Assembly: GCA_902798425.1 (NCBI GenBank)
Contig: CADBWR010000005.1
Location: 122,650 to 186,649, forward strand
DNA from: an uncultured Bacteroidales bacterium
Lineage (GTDB): Bacteria; Bacteroidota; Bacteroidia; Bacteroidales; Bacteroidaceae
Direction of reading: 5' to 3'
Length of the DNA: 64,000 bases
The notes below the pieces were generated by a model. It worked only from the letters and a program-made list of their open reading frames with translations. It was not told the DNA's origin and ran no database searches. Every line of letters starts with the position of its first letter. Position 1 is the first letter of the stretch. The position numbers and the translations under genes are program-made. Shown piece after piece: positions 28,622 through 40,298 of the stretch.

Positions 28622-30283
28622 TTACTCTTTCTTTGTTTCAGGAACAGCATAGCGGGCACCGGCCTCTTTGATGAGTCGACGGGCAAAGCTCTGCGGATAT
28701 CCCGGGCGCTTGACGGTAGCGCCAAGACCATATTGACTGCGGGTGAACTGTCCGTTCTCCTCAGGCTTGACAGCCATGTCATTGAACTTCACGATGAGAT
28801 GGAACGCCAACTGTTTCCAACGCGCCAACATCTGTTGAGCCTGACGGATACTGTAGTCGTTCAGGAAACGCTGCATCTGTACAGCTTCCATGCCCTTAGC
28901 CTGCGCCTCAATAGCTGCCTGCTCATTCAGATAAGCCTGCTGTAGGGAGTCGCGAACCTCTTTTAATACTGGGAATAGTGTGGAGTAACGCGGATAGACC
29001 ATGTTGCTCACCCAGTTCTCCACCCAGTAGGCATTCTTGTCGCTGAAATTCAGTTCGTCAGCACCTGGTGTGTTGTAGCATTCTGGCAACACCGTCATCG
29101 AACAGTATACCGGTGTGTAAGCCACCATGTTGCAGTCGTCGTTGCCAAACCAGAAACAGCCCCCCATCTCACGAGGCAACCAAGAACGCATCTGCGAGAC
29201 AAAGGTCCAGGCGGTCTGCTGTGTCGATGTCGGACGTTCGTTGAAGTATTTCTTGCCATCGACTTCAAAATAAAGAGGTGTCGGACGGTATGGCATCTGC
29301 CAGATACCACCTCCGATATCTGTAGAGTCAATAGCCAACGGAGTACCTTCGTAGTGGTCACGCATATCGTTCATGATATCCTCCACACTCAACTTTTTCA
29401 CAGGAACCACCCAAAGAGGCATATCTTCTGCTTCAGGGTCTTTGCCCAAGGCCCATGGCAGATAGTGGTCCATACCCTTGACGTGGTGGTTAAAGAAGCT
29501 CCATACGCGGGCTTCACACATACGACGACCGGAGAAGTCAGGAATGGCATATGCCATTTTCCAGGAAAACTCATCGTCTCTTCCATTGAACCACCCCATT
29601 TTACGGGCATATTTGATGACATTCTTCGAATAGAGCACATTCTCCTTGTCTTTCAATGGAAACACACCAATACGACTCTGGTTGGCATGTCCACAGATGG
29701 CATTATCGGGAATACGGCGTGCTACCCATACCACACGTTCCTTGGATTGTTTGCGGTCGGGACCACAACCCTGCATCTCCATAATCCACGCTTCATTGGG
29801 GTCGCAGATGGTAAATGTCTCGCCCTCGCTATAGTAGCCATATTGCTCCACGAGCGATGTCATTGTCTGTATGGCTTCGCGAGCAGTTTTTGAACGTTGC
29901 AGGCCGATATATATCAGTGAACCATAATCGATTACGCCTGTTGAGTCAACCATTTCCTCACGACCACCATAGGTCGTTTCTCCAATGGTTACCTGCCACT
30001 CATTGATGTTGCCCACCACGTTGTAGGTCTCTTCTGCCTCAGGGATTTCACCCAGATATTTATTGGTGTCCCATTCATATATTTTACGCATATCACCCTT
30101 CTGATGCTTGGCTGCCGGATAGTGGGCCAGCTTCATAAATGCACCATAGGAATCCGCATTATACGAACAAATGACGGAACCGTCAACAGAGGCATTCTTG
30201 CCTACAATAAAGTTTGTACACGCCAAAGCATCCCCCATTGCCAATAAGCAATAGCCGATAGCGGTCAAAAATAGTCGTTTCAT
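28622..30283 (-). CDS. Exported C69-family dipeptidase
   Basis: 553 residues. The signal peptide ends ...GDALA and is followed directly by Cys22 in CTNFIVGKNASVDGS. Family C69 enzymes (PepD type) are N-terminal-nucleophile hydrolases, so cleavage at this point would expose the catalytic cysteine. Later conserved pieces are NEAWIMEMQGCGPD and GGCFWFGNDDCNMVAYTPVYCS. A periplasmic role in peptide use is likely. It heads a two-gene unit with nhaD, with its promoter box at 30319-30326. Confidence 0.9.
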   Translation of the reverse strand: MKRLFLTAIGYCLLAMGDALACTNFIVGKNASVDGSVICSYNADSYGAFMKLAHYPAAKHQKGDMRKIYEWDTNKYLGEIPEAEETYNVVGNINEWQVTIGETTYGGREEMVDSTGVIDYGSLIYIGLQRSKTAREAIQTMTSLVEQYGYYSEGETFTICDPNEAWIMEMQGCGPDRKQSKERVVWVARRIPDNAICGHANQSRIGVFPLKDKENVLYSKNVIKYARKMGWFNGRDDEFSWKMAYAIPDFSGRRMCEARVWSFFNHHVKGMDHYLPWALGKDPEAEDMPLWVVPVKKLSVEDIMNDMRDHYEGTPLAIDSTDIGGGIWQMPYRPTPLYFEVDGKKYFNERPTSTQQTAWTFVSQMRSWLPREMGGCFWFGNDDCNMVAYTPVYCSMTVLPECYNTPGADELNFSDKNAYWVENWVSNMVYPRYSTLFPVLKEVRDSLQQAYLNEQAAIEAQAKGMEAVQMQRFLNDYSIRQAQQMLARWKQLAFHLIVKFNDMAVKPEENGQFTRSQYGLGATVKRPGYPQSFARRLIKEAGARYAVPETKKE

Positions 30284-30318
30284 AGTTTATTTTTTATTTC
30301 TTGGTTCTTTATGGAGTG

Positions 30319-30326
30319 CAAAGTTA
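30319..30326 (-). promoter_or_regulatory. -7 box of the C69 peptidase gene
   Basis: TAACTTTG on the minus strand, about 35 nt before the ATG. It is back to back with the thrA promoter. Confidence 0.55.
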
Positions 30327-30365
30327 GTAGAAAAATTCGATAAAAATGAAAAAAATGATATTTTC

Positions 30366-30397
30366 TTTGGTTTTTTGCTCACTTATTCGTACTTTTG
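30366..30397 (+). promoter_or_regulatory. thrA promoter, copy D of the recurrent module
   Basis: TTTG (30366-30369), a 20-nt spacer with GCTCACTTATTCG, TACTTTTG (30390-30397). About 60 nt of leader precede the ATG at 30463, including a weak hairpin around CCCC/GGGG. No leader peptide with threonine or isoleucine codons is seen. Confidence 0.75.
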
Positions 30398-30462
30398 TCC
30401 CGCCATTGGAGTATTCCCCGCTTGTTTTGGGGTACCATTGGTAAGATAAATTGCATAGAAAT

Positions 30463-32857
30463 ATGAAAGTAATGAAATTCGGCGGAACGTCCGTAGGTTC
30501 CGTAAAAAGCATTCTTAGCTTGAAAAAAATTGTGGAGACAGAGGCTCGGACGCAACCTGCAGGGCGACGAACACTATCGTGAGGAATTCGACGCGATGGT
30601 GACACGCCACCACCAGATGATAGAGGCCATCATTTCTGATGAAAAAAAGCGCATAGACTTATTTAATAATGTGGACCAGCTCTTCGACCAGTTGAAGAGC
30701 ATCTTCTACGGTGTTTACCTGATTCACGACCTGAGCGGGAAGACTGCCGATACGATTGTCTCTTATGGCGAGCGCCTGTCATCGCACATCGTGGCAGCTA
30801 TGGTGAAGAATGGCGTCCGCATGAATTCGCGAGACTTTATCCGTACTTGGGATAAGCAGGGCAAACATGTGATTGATGCCGACCTGACGACCGAACTGGT
30901 GAAGAAGGCTTTCAAAGACATCTGTGACAAGAACATCTACGTGGTTCCTGGTTTCATAGCCCGTGACCGCGATAGCCACGAGACAACCAACCTGGGACGT
31001 GGCGGTTCTGACTATACAGCATCCATCATTGCTGCCGTGCTGAACGCAGAGGTACTGGAGATCTGGACCGACGTGGATGGCTTTATGACAGCTGACCCGA
31101 AGGTTATCAAGACGGCTTATACCATCAACGAGCTCTCGTACATTGAGGCCATGGAGCTGTGTAACTTCGGTGCCAAGGTTATCTATCCTCCGACCATCTA
31201 TCCCGTTTGTGTCAAGAATATACCTATTAAGGTCAAGAACACTTTCAACCCCGAACACCCGGGCACGCTTATCAAGGCCAAGATAGAAAACGACCAGAAG
31301 CCCATCAAGGGTATCTCGAGCATTAAGGGCACATCACTGATTACCGTTACGGGTCTGTCCATGGTGGGTGTCATTGGTGTAAACCGCCGTATCTTCACCA
31401 CCCTCGCCAACAAGGGCATCTCTGTCTTCATGGTGTCACAGGCTTCTTCAGAGAACTCCACCTCTATCGGTGTGCGCGACGAGGACGCAGCAGCTGCTGC
31501 AGAGGCACTGAATGCAGAATTTGCCAAGGAAATTGAGACTGGCGCCATGTTCCCTATGCAGGTAGAGAGTGGCTTGGCTACCATCGCTATCGTGGGTGAG
31601 AACATGAAGCAGACGCCAGGCATCGCCGGTAAACTGTTTGGCACACTGGGACGTTCGGGTATCAGCGTTATTGCCTGCGCACAGGGCGCTTCAGAGACCA
31701 ACATCTCTTTTGTTGTCGACGGCAAGTTCCTGCGCAAGTCGCTCAACGTTCTCCACGACTCGTTCTTCCTGTCAGAATATAAGGTGCTCAACATCTTCAT
31801 CTGCGGCATCGGCACAGTGGGTGGCATGCTTCTGGAACAGATTCGCACCCAGCAGCAGTTCCTCATGCAGTCACGTCGTCTGAAACTGAATGTGGTCGGC
31901 ATTTCCGATGTCGAAAACTTCGTACTCGACCGTGACGGCATTGACCTTGACAACTACGAAAAGATTCTGCGTGCAGGTTTCAAGGCCGACACAGACCACA
32001 TGCGCGAGGAAATCATCAAGATGAACATCTTTAACAGTGTATTTGTCGACTGTACTGCCAGCAAACAGATTGCCACACTCTACCAGACATTCCTCGAACA
32101 TAACATATCTGTGGTAGCTGCCAACAAGATTGCTGCTTCCAGCGACTACGACAGCTATCTGAAACTGAAACAGACGGCTCGCGACAAGGGTGTATGGTTT
32201 CGCTATGAGACCAACGTAGGTGCTGGTCTTCCTATTATCGGTACCATCAACGACCTGTGCAACTCGGGAGATAAGATTCTGAAGATTGAGGCTATCCTCT
32301 CTGGTACGCTGAACTTCATCTTCAACGAGATTGCCGCCGACGTGCCCTTCTCTGAGACTGTTCGTCGTGCCAAGGAACAACGCTACTCTGAGCCTGACCC
32401 ACGCATCGACCTCAGCGGTACGGATGTAATCCGCAAATTGGTCATCTTGACTCGTGAGGCTGGCTACAAGGTTGAACAGGCTGATGTAGAGAAGCACCTC
32501 TTTGTTCCCGACAGCTACTTCACGGGAAGCATCGAAGACTTCTGGGCCAAACTGCCTGAGCTGGATGCAGACTTCGAGAAGCGTCGCAAGGTGCTGGAGG
32601 CAGAGAACAAACGCTGGCGCTTTGTTGCCACGATGGAGGCTGACGAGCATGACCCATCATCCTTCAAGACAAGTGTGGCTCTAAAGGAGGTTCCCTATGG
32701 ACACCCGTTTTACGGACTGGAAGGTTCTAACAACATCGTACTGCTGACCACCGAGCGCTATAAGGAGTACCCCATGCTCATTCAGGGCTATGGTGCCGGT
32801 GCTGCCGTTACGGCTGCAGGTGTCTTCGCAAACATCATGTCTATCGCTAACATCTAA
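30463..32857 (+). pseudogene. thrA: Aspartokinase I / homoserine dehydrogenase I, frameshifted near the N terminus
   Basis: Bifunctional enzyme for steps one and three of threonine/methionine synthesis. The ATG at 30463 opens MKVMKFGGTSVGSVKS, the aspartokinase ATP-binding start, but this frame stops at 30580-30582 after 39 codons. The rest of the protein (GDEHYREEF onward, ACT domains, then homoserine dehydrogenase with FICGIGTVGGMLLEQ and VVAANKIAA) continues in another frame to 32857. About 20-25 residues expected between ARTQP and LQGDEHY are absent, which points to a small deletion near 30557. A TTG at 30530 could start the second frame but would lose the KFGGTS kinase motif. The dehydrogenase half is intact. 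A sequencing or assembly error is possible. Confidence 0.85.
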
Positions 32858-32866
32858 AATAGTGTG

Positions 32867-32887
32867 CCGGGCGGTTCAGCCGCCCGG
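32867..32887 (+). terminator. Hairpin between thrA and the apgM-type gene
   Basis: Perfect 8-bp stem CCGGGCGG/CCGCCCGG with a 5-nt loop, followed by GTTTCTGTG. The T-tail is weak, so partial termination or mRNA protection inside the operon is more likely than a full stop. Confidence 0.6.
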
Positions 32888-32901
32888 TTTCTGTGTTCCT
32901 T

Positions 32902-34164
32902 ATGAAACATATCATTATTCTGGGCGACGGAATGGCCGACCTGCCAGTAGAAAGACTCGGCGGGAAGACCTTGCTGCAATATGCCCATAAGCCTATGATG
33001 GACCAGTTAGCACATGAGGGCCGCTGTGGCAGACTGGTTACTGTTCCTGAAGGGTTTCCTCCTGGTTCAGAGGTTGCTAATACTGCCATTCTGGGCTATG
33101 ATTTAAATAAGGTCTACGAGGGTCGCGGCCCCTTGGAGGCAGCATCGATAGGCTATGAGATGACTGACGACGATTTTGCCATCCGCTGTAATATCATCAC
33201 ACTGGAGGATGGTAAAATTATTACTCACAATGGCGGTAATCTGGAAACAGACGACGCCCGCATACTGATCGACTATCTTAACGAGCACCTCGCCAAGCCC
33301 ATCAACAATCGTGAAGGCTGCGAGCGTATTAAATTCATTACGGGTATTCAGTATCGTCACCTACTGGTCATCAAGGGTGGCAACAAACACATCGTCTGCG
33401 CTCCTCCCCACGACCATCCCAACGAAGAGTGGCGCTCCCTGCTGGTGCAACCAGAAAGTGTGGTCAGCGATTCAGTCGCAGACACCCACCGTCTCACTCC
33501 CCAGCAAACGGCCGACTTGCTGAACGAGATGATTGTAAAATCCCAGGAACTGCTGGCGAAGCACCCCTACAACCTCGCGAAGGCAGCTAAGGGTGAGCGT
33601 CAGGCCAACAGCATCTGGCCTTGGAGCGGTGGCTACCGTCCCTCCATGCAGACACTCATGCAACAATATCCGGAGATTAAGAGTGGCGCGGTGATTAGTG
33701 CCGTCGACCTGATACAAGGCATTGGCAAGTATGCTGGTCTGCGCATTGTCAAGGTGCCTGGCGCTACCGGTCTAGCCGATACCAACTACGAGGGCAAGGC
33801 TGAGGCTGCCATCGAGGCGCTACAGAACGACGACTTTGTCTTTGTCCATGTAGAGGCCAGCGACGAGGCAGGTCATGATGGCGACCTCGAGCTGAAACTG
33901 AAGACCATCGAGTATCTTGACCAGCGACTGATAGCCCTTATTTATAATAAGGTGAAGCATCAGGATGTCTGCATAGCCGTACTGCCCGACCACTTGACGC
34001 CTGTCGAACAGCGGGTCCATGTTGGTCAGCCCGTACCATTCCTCATCTGGCATCGTGGCATAGAGGCTGACAGCGTGCAGCAATACGACGAGGTCTCTTG
34101 CGTTAATGGCAGCTACGGACTGCTGAAACTTGACGAATTCATGAAAACATTTATGAGCTTATGA
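32902..34164 (+). CDS. ApgM-type phosphoglycerate mutase family protein, putative homoserine kinase
   Basis: 420-residue alkaline-phosphatase-superfamily protein. Metal-site motifs are IILGDGMADLP at the N terminus, PEGFPPGSEVANTAILGYD near 50 and VEASDEAGHDGDLELKLKTIEYLDQ near 320. By sequence it resembles archaeal cofactor-independent phosphoglycerate mutase, but it sits between thrA and thrC where thrB is missing, and it overlaps thrC by 4 nt. Members in this setting have been proposed to phosphorylate homoserine. The assignment rests on context; the ATG at 32902 is preferred to a GTG 9 nt upstream. Confidence 0.8.
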   Translation: MKHIIILGDGMADLPVERLGGKTLLQYAHKPMMDQLAHEGRCGRLVTVPEGFPPGSEVANTAILGYDLNKVYEGRGPLEAASIGYEMTDDDFAIRCNIITLEDGKIITHNGGNLETDDARILIDYLNEHLAKPINNREGCERIKFITGIQYRHLLVIKGGNKHIVCAPPHDHPNEEWRSLLVQPESVVSDSVADTHRLTPQQTADLLNEMIVKSQELLAKHPYNLAKAAKGERQANSIWPWSGGYRPSMQTLMQQYPEIKSGAVISAVDLIQGIGKYAGLRIVKVPGATGLADTNYEGKAEAAIEALQNDDFVFVHVEASDEAGHDGDLELKLKTIEYLDQRLIALIYNKVKHQDVCIAVLPDHLTPVEQRVHVGQPVPFLIWHRGIEADSVQQYDEVSCVNGSYGLLKLDEFMKTFMSL

Positions 34165-35492
34165 AATATTACAGCACTAACGGTAAAGCACCACTCGCCG
34201 ACCTGCAGAAAGCGGTGGTTAAAGGACTGGCAGAAGACCGCGGTCTCTATATGCCGGAAGAAATATACAAACTGCCTCAGGCATTCTTCGACGACATGAA
34301 AGGCATGTCGTTCCAGGACATAGCCTATAACGTAGCCAGCAACTTCTTTGGCGAGGATGTCGACGAAGACGCGCTGCATGACTTGGTCTTCGACACGCTG
34401 TCTTTCGACTGCCCCATCGTCAAGGTGGAGGATAACATCTATTCTTTGGAACTCTTCCACGGTCCAACCCTCGCCTTCAAGGATGTCGGTGCTCGCTTCA
34501 TGGCGCGCCTGCTTCAGTACTTTATCAAGAGAGAGGGACAGAAAGAGAAAGTCAACGTGTTGGTAGCAACCTCTGGTGATACTGGTTCTGCCGTAGCCAA
34601 CGGTTTCCTCGGCGTCGAGGGCATTCATGTCTACGTGCTCTACCCCAAGGGCAAGGTAAGCCCCATTCAGGAGTGCCAGTTTACCACACTGGGCAAGAAC
34701 ATCACCGCTATTGAGGTCGATGGTGTCTTCGACGACTGCCAGGCGCTGGTCAAGTCGGCCTTCATGGATGAAGAGCTCAACAAGCACATGATGCTGACTT
34801 CTGCCAACAGCATCAACGTAGCCCGCTTCCTGCCACAGGCATTCTACTACTTCAATGCCGTAGCTCGCCTTGCTGCTCTCGGACATCAGCCGTCAGACAT
34901 GGTGATGTGCGTGCCCAGTGGCAACTTCGGCAACATCTGTGCAGCACTCTTTGGACATCAGATGGGACTGCCCATCCACCGTTTCATCGCTGCCAACAAT
35001 GCCAACGACGTGTTCTACGAATACCTGCAGACAGGAAAGTACACCCCACGTCCTTCTGTTCAGACATTGGCTAACGCCATGGATGTCGGTGACCCGTCAA
35101 ACTTTGCCCGCATCCTAAATCTGTATAGTGAGAATGGTGCCTTGTCGCCTGCAGAGACGCATCAGCGCATCACATCGCTCATCAGCGGTGCCACCTATAG
35201 CGACGAGCAGATTGCCGACACCATGCGTCAATGCTACAAAGAGACTGAATATATCCTCGACCCGCACGGAGCATGCGGCTACCAGGCCCTGAAGGACAAC
35301 CTGCGTCCTGGTGAGGTGGGTGTCTTCTGCGAGACGGCACACCCCGCTAAGTTCAAGGAGAAGGTCGACCAGATTCTGGGTACCGACATCGCAATTCCTG
35401 AGCGTCTGCAAGCCTTTATGAAAGGTCAGAAACAGAGTATTGCCCTGTCTAAGAATTTTGCCGACTTCAAGCAATACCTGTTACAGCAGTAA
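34161..35492 (+). CDS. thrC: Threonine synthase
   Basis: 443-residue PLP enzyme that turns O-phosphohomoserine into threonine. The PLP lysine is Lys107 in GPTLAFKDVGARF; VLVATSGDTGSAVANGF binds the cofactor phosphate. The N terminus MKYYSTNGKAPLADLQKAVVKGLAEDRGLYMPE is typical of the longer (E. coli/yeast-like) form. The ATG overlaps the stop of the previous gene (ATGA), so translation is coupled. The terminator at 35498-35525 follows. Confidence 0.97.
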   Translation: MKYYSTNGKAPLADLQKAVVKGLAEDRGLYMPEEIYKLPQAFFDDMKGMSFQDIAYNVASNFFGEDVDEDALHDLVFDTLSFDCPIVKVEDNIYSLELFHGPTLAFKDVGARFMARLLQYFIKREGQKEKVNVLVATSGDTGSAVANGFLGVEGIHVYVLYPKGKVSPIQECQFTTLGKNITAIEVDGVFDDCQALVKSAFMDEELNKHMMLTSANSINVARFLPQAFYYFNAVARLAALGHQPSDMVMCVPSGNFGNICAALFGHQMGLPIHRFIAANNANDVFYEYLQTGKYTPRPSVQTLANAMDVGDPSNFARILNLYSENGALSPAETHQRITSLISGATYSDEQIADTMRQCYKETEYILDPHGACGYQALKDNLRPGEVGVFCETAHPAKFKEKVDQILGTDIAIPERLQAFMKGQKQSIALSKNFADFKQYLLQQ

Positions 35493-35497
35493 AATAA

Positions 35498-35525
35498 AAG
35501 CAGTAAGTCGGAAAACTTACTGCTT
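35498..35525. terminator. Bidirectional terminator of thrC and the DUF4923 gene
   Basis: Perfect 11-bp stem AAGCAGTAAGT / ACTTACTGCTT with a 6-nt loop, only 5 nt after the thrC stop. The right arm encodes the last residues and part of the stop of the convergent DUF4923 gene. Confidence 0.85.
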
Positions 35526-36164
35526 ATGTAGTGTAATGCCAGCCTGCATACCTTTCACGCTCTTCATGAGTGATGTAATGGTTTTCAGGCTGGTATTTGT
35601 TGATTTAGCACCAAACGACTTGAAGAGGTTCAGCAGTTTGGTGGCATCTGTGACAAACTGCAGGTCTTGTCCGTCAATCTGTGTCGTCACAGAAATCGTC
35701 TTAATACCGGCAATGGTCAGCAATAGCTTAGAGTCCTTGATCTGCCAAGTACCCTTTGATGTCTTGCCATTGAGTGTTCGTGTGTAGGTACCATCCTCGT
35801 TGAAGGTCATAGAAAACTTACCAGGCTTAATACCATACTTCGTCAGATACTCCTGCAGCTTCGACTCCATCTTGTTAGACGCAACCTTGGCGGCAGCATT
35901 CGTCAGAATATTGTCTGACTGCAGTACGATGGCAGGCTCCGTATAGGTCCAAGTACCGATAATTTTATCCTTGTCGGCCTGTTTGTCGCTGGAGAAGATA
36001 CTCGTCAGTGTATTCACCAGATTACCTCCCGTCGTTGACGAGTTGCCAGAAGCAGCACCTAACACGTTTCCTAACACATTACCTAAATCCTGTGCACTGA
36101 CAGAAGTAGAGCACAGCATGGCTATGGCAACAGCCATGGTCTTTAATACATTCTTTCTCATCAT
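35517..36164 (-). CDS. DUF4923-family exported protein
   Basis: 215 residues with signal peptide (about 1-25, SVSAQ). After a Gly/Ser/Asn-rich linker with repeats of GNVLG, the body has IIGTWTYTEPAIVLQSDNILTNAAAKVASNKMESKLQEYLTKYGIKPGKFSMTFNEDGTYT, the pattern of DUF4923 (lipocalin-like IGTW start). It is common in Bacteroidales; function unknown. Its 3' end is built into the terminator hairpin at 35498-35525. Promoter box at 36186-36193. Confidence 0.82.
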   Translation of the reverse strand: MMRKNVLKTMAVAIAMLCSTSVSAQDLGNVLGNVLGAASGNSSTTGGNLVNTLTSIFSSDKQADKDKIIGTWTYTEPAIVLQSDNILTNAAAKVASNKMESKLQEYLTKYGIKPGKFSMTFNEDGTYTRTLNGKTSKGTWQIKDSKLLLTIAGIKTISVTTQIDGQDLQFVTDATKLLNLFKSFGAKSTNTSLKTITSLMKSVKGMQAGITLHKQ

Positions 36165-36185
36165 ATTTCTTATTTAAAAACGGTG

Positions 36186-36264
36186 CAAAGATACAACTTT
36201 TGCAGCTAAAATACTATTTTTTTCAATAAAAAGCTGAAAAATACCAATTAATTCGTTACTTTTG
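36186..36264. promoter_or_regulatory. Divergent promoters for the DUF4923 gene and the GT2 gene
   Basis: Minus strand: TATCTTTG at 36186-36193. Plus strand: TACTTTTG at 36257-36264, 8 nt before the GT2 ATG, so that mRNA is nearly leaderless. Confidence 0.6.
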
Positions 36265-36272
36265 CACTGCTT

Positions 36273-37139
36273 ATGAAGAATCTGTCCATACTTATACCCA
36301 CCTACAACGACGTATGCTGCCAGTTGGTGAACGACCTGCAGAGTCAGGCTGCCGCCTTGGGCATTGACTACGAGATTATCGTTGCCGATGACGGTTCTAC
36401 AGACGAGGCAGTACTGCACCAGAACCGCACCATCAATGCGCTGCCCTATTGCAGACTTCTTGAGCGTGGAATGAATAGCGGCAGGGCCGTTATACGTAAT
36501 GTACTGGCCAGCGAAGCGCGTTATCCGTGGCTGCTATTCATCGACAGTGATATGACGGTATGTCGGACAGACTTCATAGAGCGCTATATATCGACAGTGG
36601 GAGATGTCGTTTATGGTGGACTCGTCATTCGTCATACCACCCGACAGAACCTTCGTGCACGTTATGAGTTGTCCAGGGCTTCCGAACATACGCTGGAGCG
36701 TCGGCGCCAGTCACCCTACCACGACTTCCATACAGCCAACTTTATGATTCGTCGCGACTTGATGTTAACACACCCTTTCGACGAGCGTTTCAGCAGGTAT
36801 GGCTATGAGGACGTACTGCTGGGCAAGACACTTCAGATGAATGCCATCGGCATAGAACATATCGACAACCCGCTCAGCTTTGAGATTTTTGAAAGCAATG
36901 CTGCTTTCGTCAGCAAGACAGAAGAAGGGCTGCAGACACTCTACAGCTTTCGCCACGAGCTGCGCGGCTATTCCCGTATGATTGATTTTACGGAGCAGCA
37001 CCCTGTAGTATCCGTTCTCATCAGATGCTGGCACCACATCGCAAAGAAATGGGAGCGCCGCCATCTTTGTAGCAACGCCCCCACTCTATGTGTTTTTACC
37101 CTTTACCGCTTGGGGTATTTCCTCTCTCTGAAGAGATAG
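36273..37139 (+). CDS. Family 2 glycosyltransferase
   Basis: 288 residues. GT-A fold start LSILIPTYNDVC, IIVADDGSTDE (nucleotide-sugar binding), and the metal motif FIDSDM near 92. A C-terminal acceptor part has YHDFHTANFMIRRDLML and RYGYEDVLLGKTLQ (ED motif). One hydrophobic stretch at the very end (LCVFTLYRLGYFLSL) could anchor it. It would add a sugar to a surface glycan or lipid. It stands alone, with no other glycan-synthesis genes nearby, so the acceptor is unknown. Confidence 0.88.
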   Translation: MKNLSILIPTYNDVCCQLVNDLQSQAAALGIDYEIIVADDGSTDEAVLHQNRTINALPYCRLLERGMNSGRAVIRNVLASEARYPWLLFIDSDMTVCRTDFIERYISTVGDVVYGGLVIRHTTRQNLRARYELSRASEHTLERRRQSPYHDFHTANFMIRRDLMLTHPFDERFSRYGYEDVLLGKTLQMNAIGIEHIDNPLSFEIFESNAAFVSKTEEGLQTLYSFRHELRGYSRMIDFTEQHPVVSVLIRCWHHIAKKWERRHLCSNAPTLCVFTLYRLGYFLSLKR

Positions 37140-37142
37140 CCC

Positions 37143-40298
<3,156 letters not shown>

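Noticed and set aside
30398-30462. Threonine attenuator leader before thrA
   Set aside because: No leader peptide with Thr/Ile codons and only a weak hairpin without T-tail.
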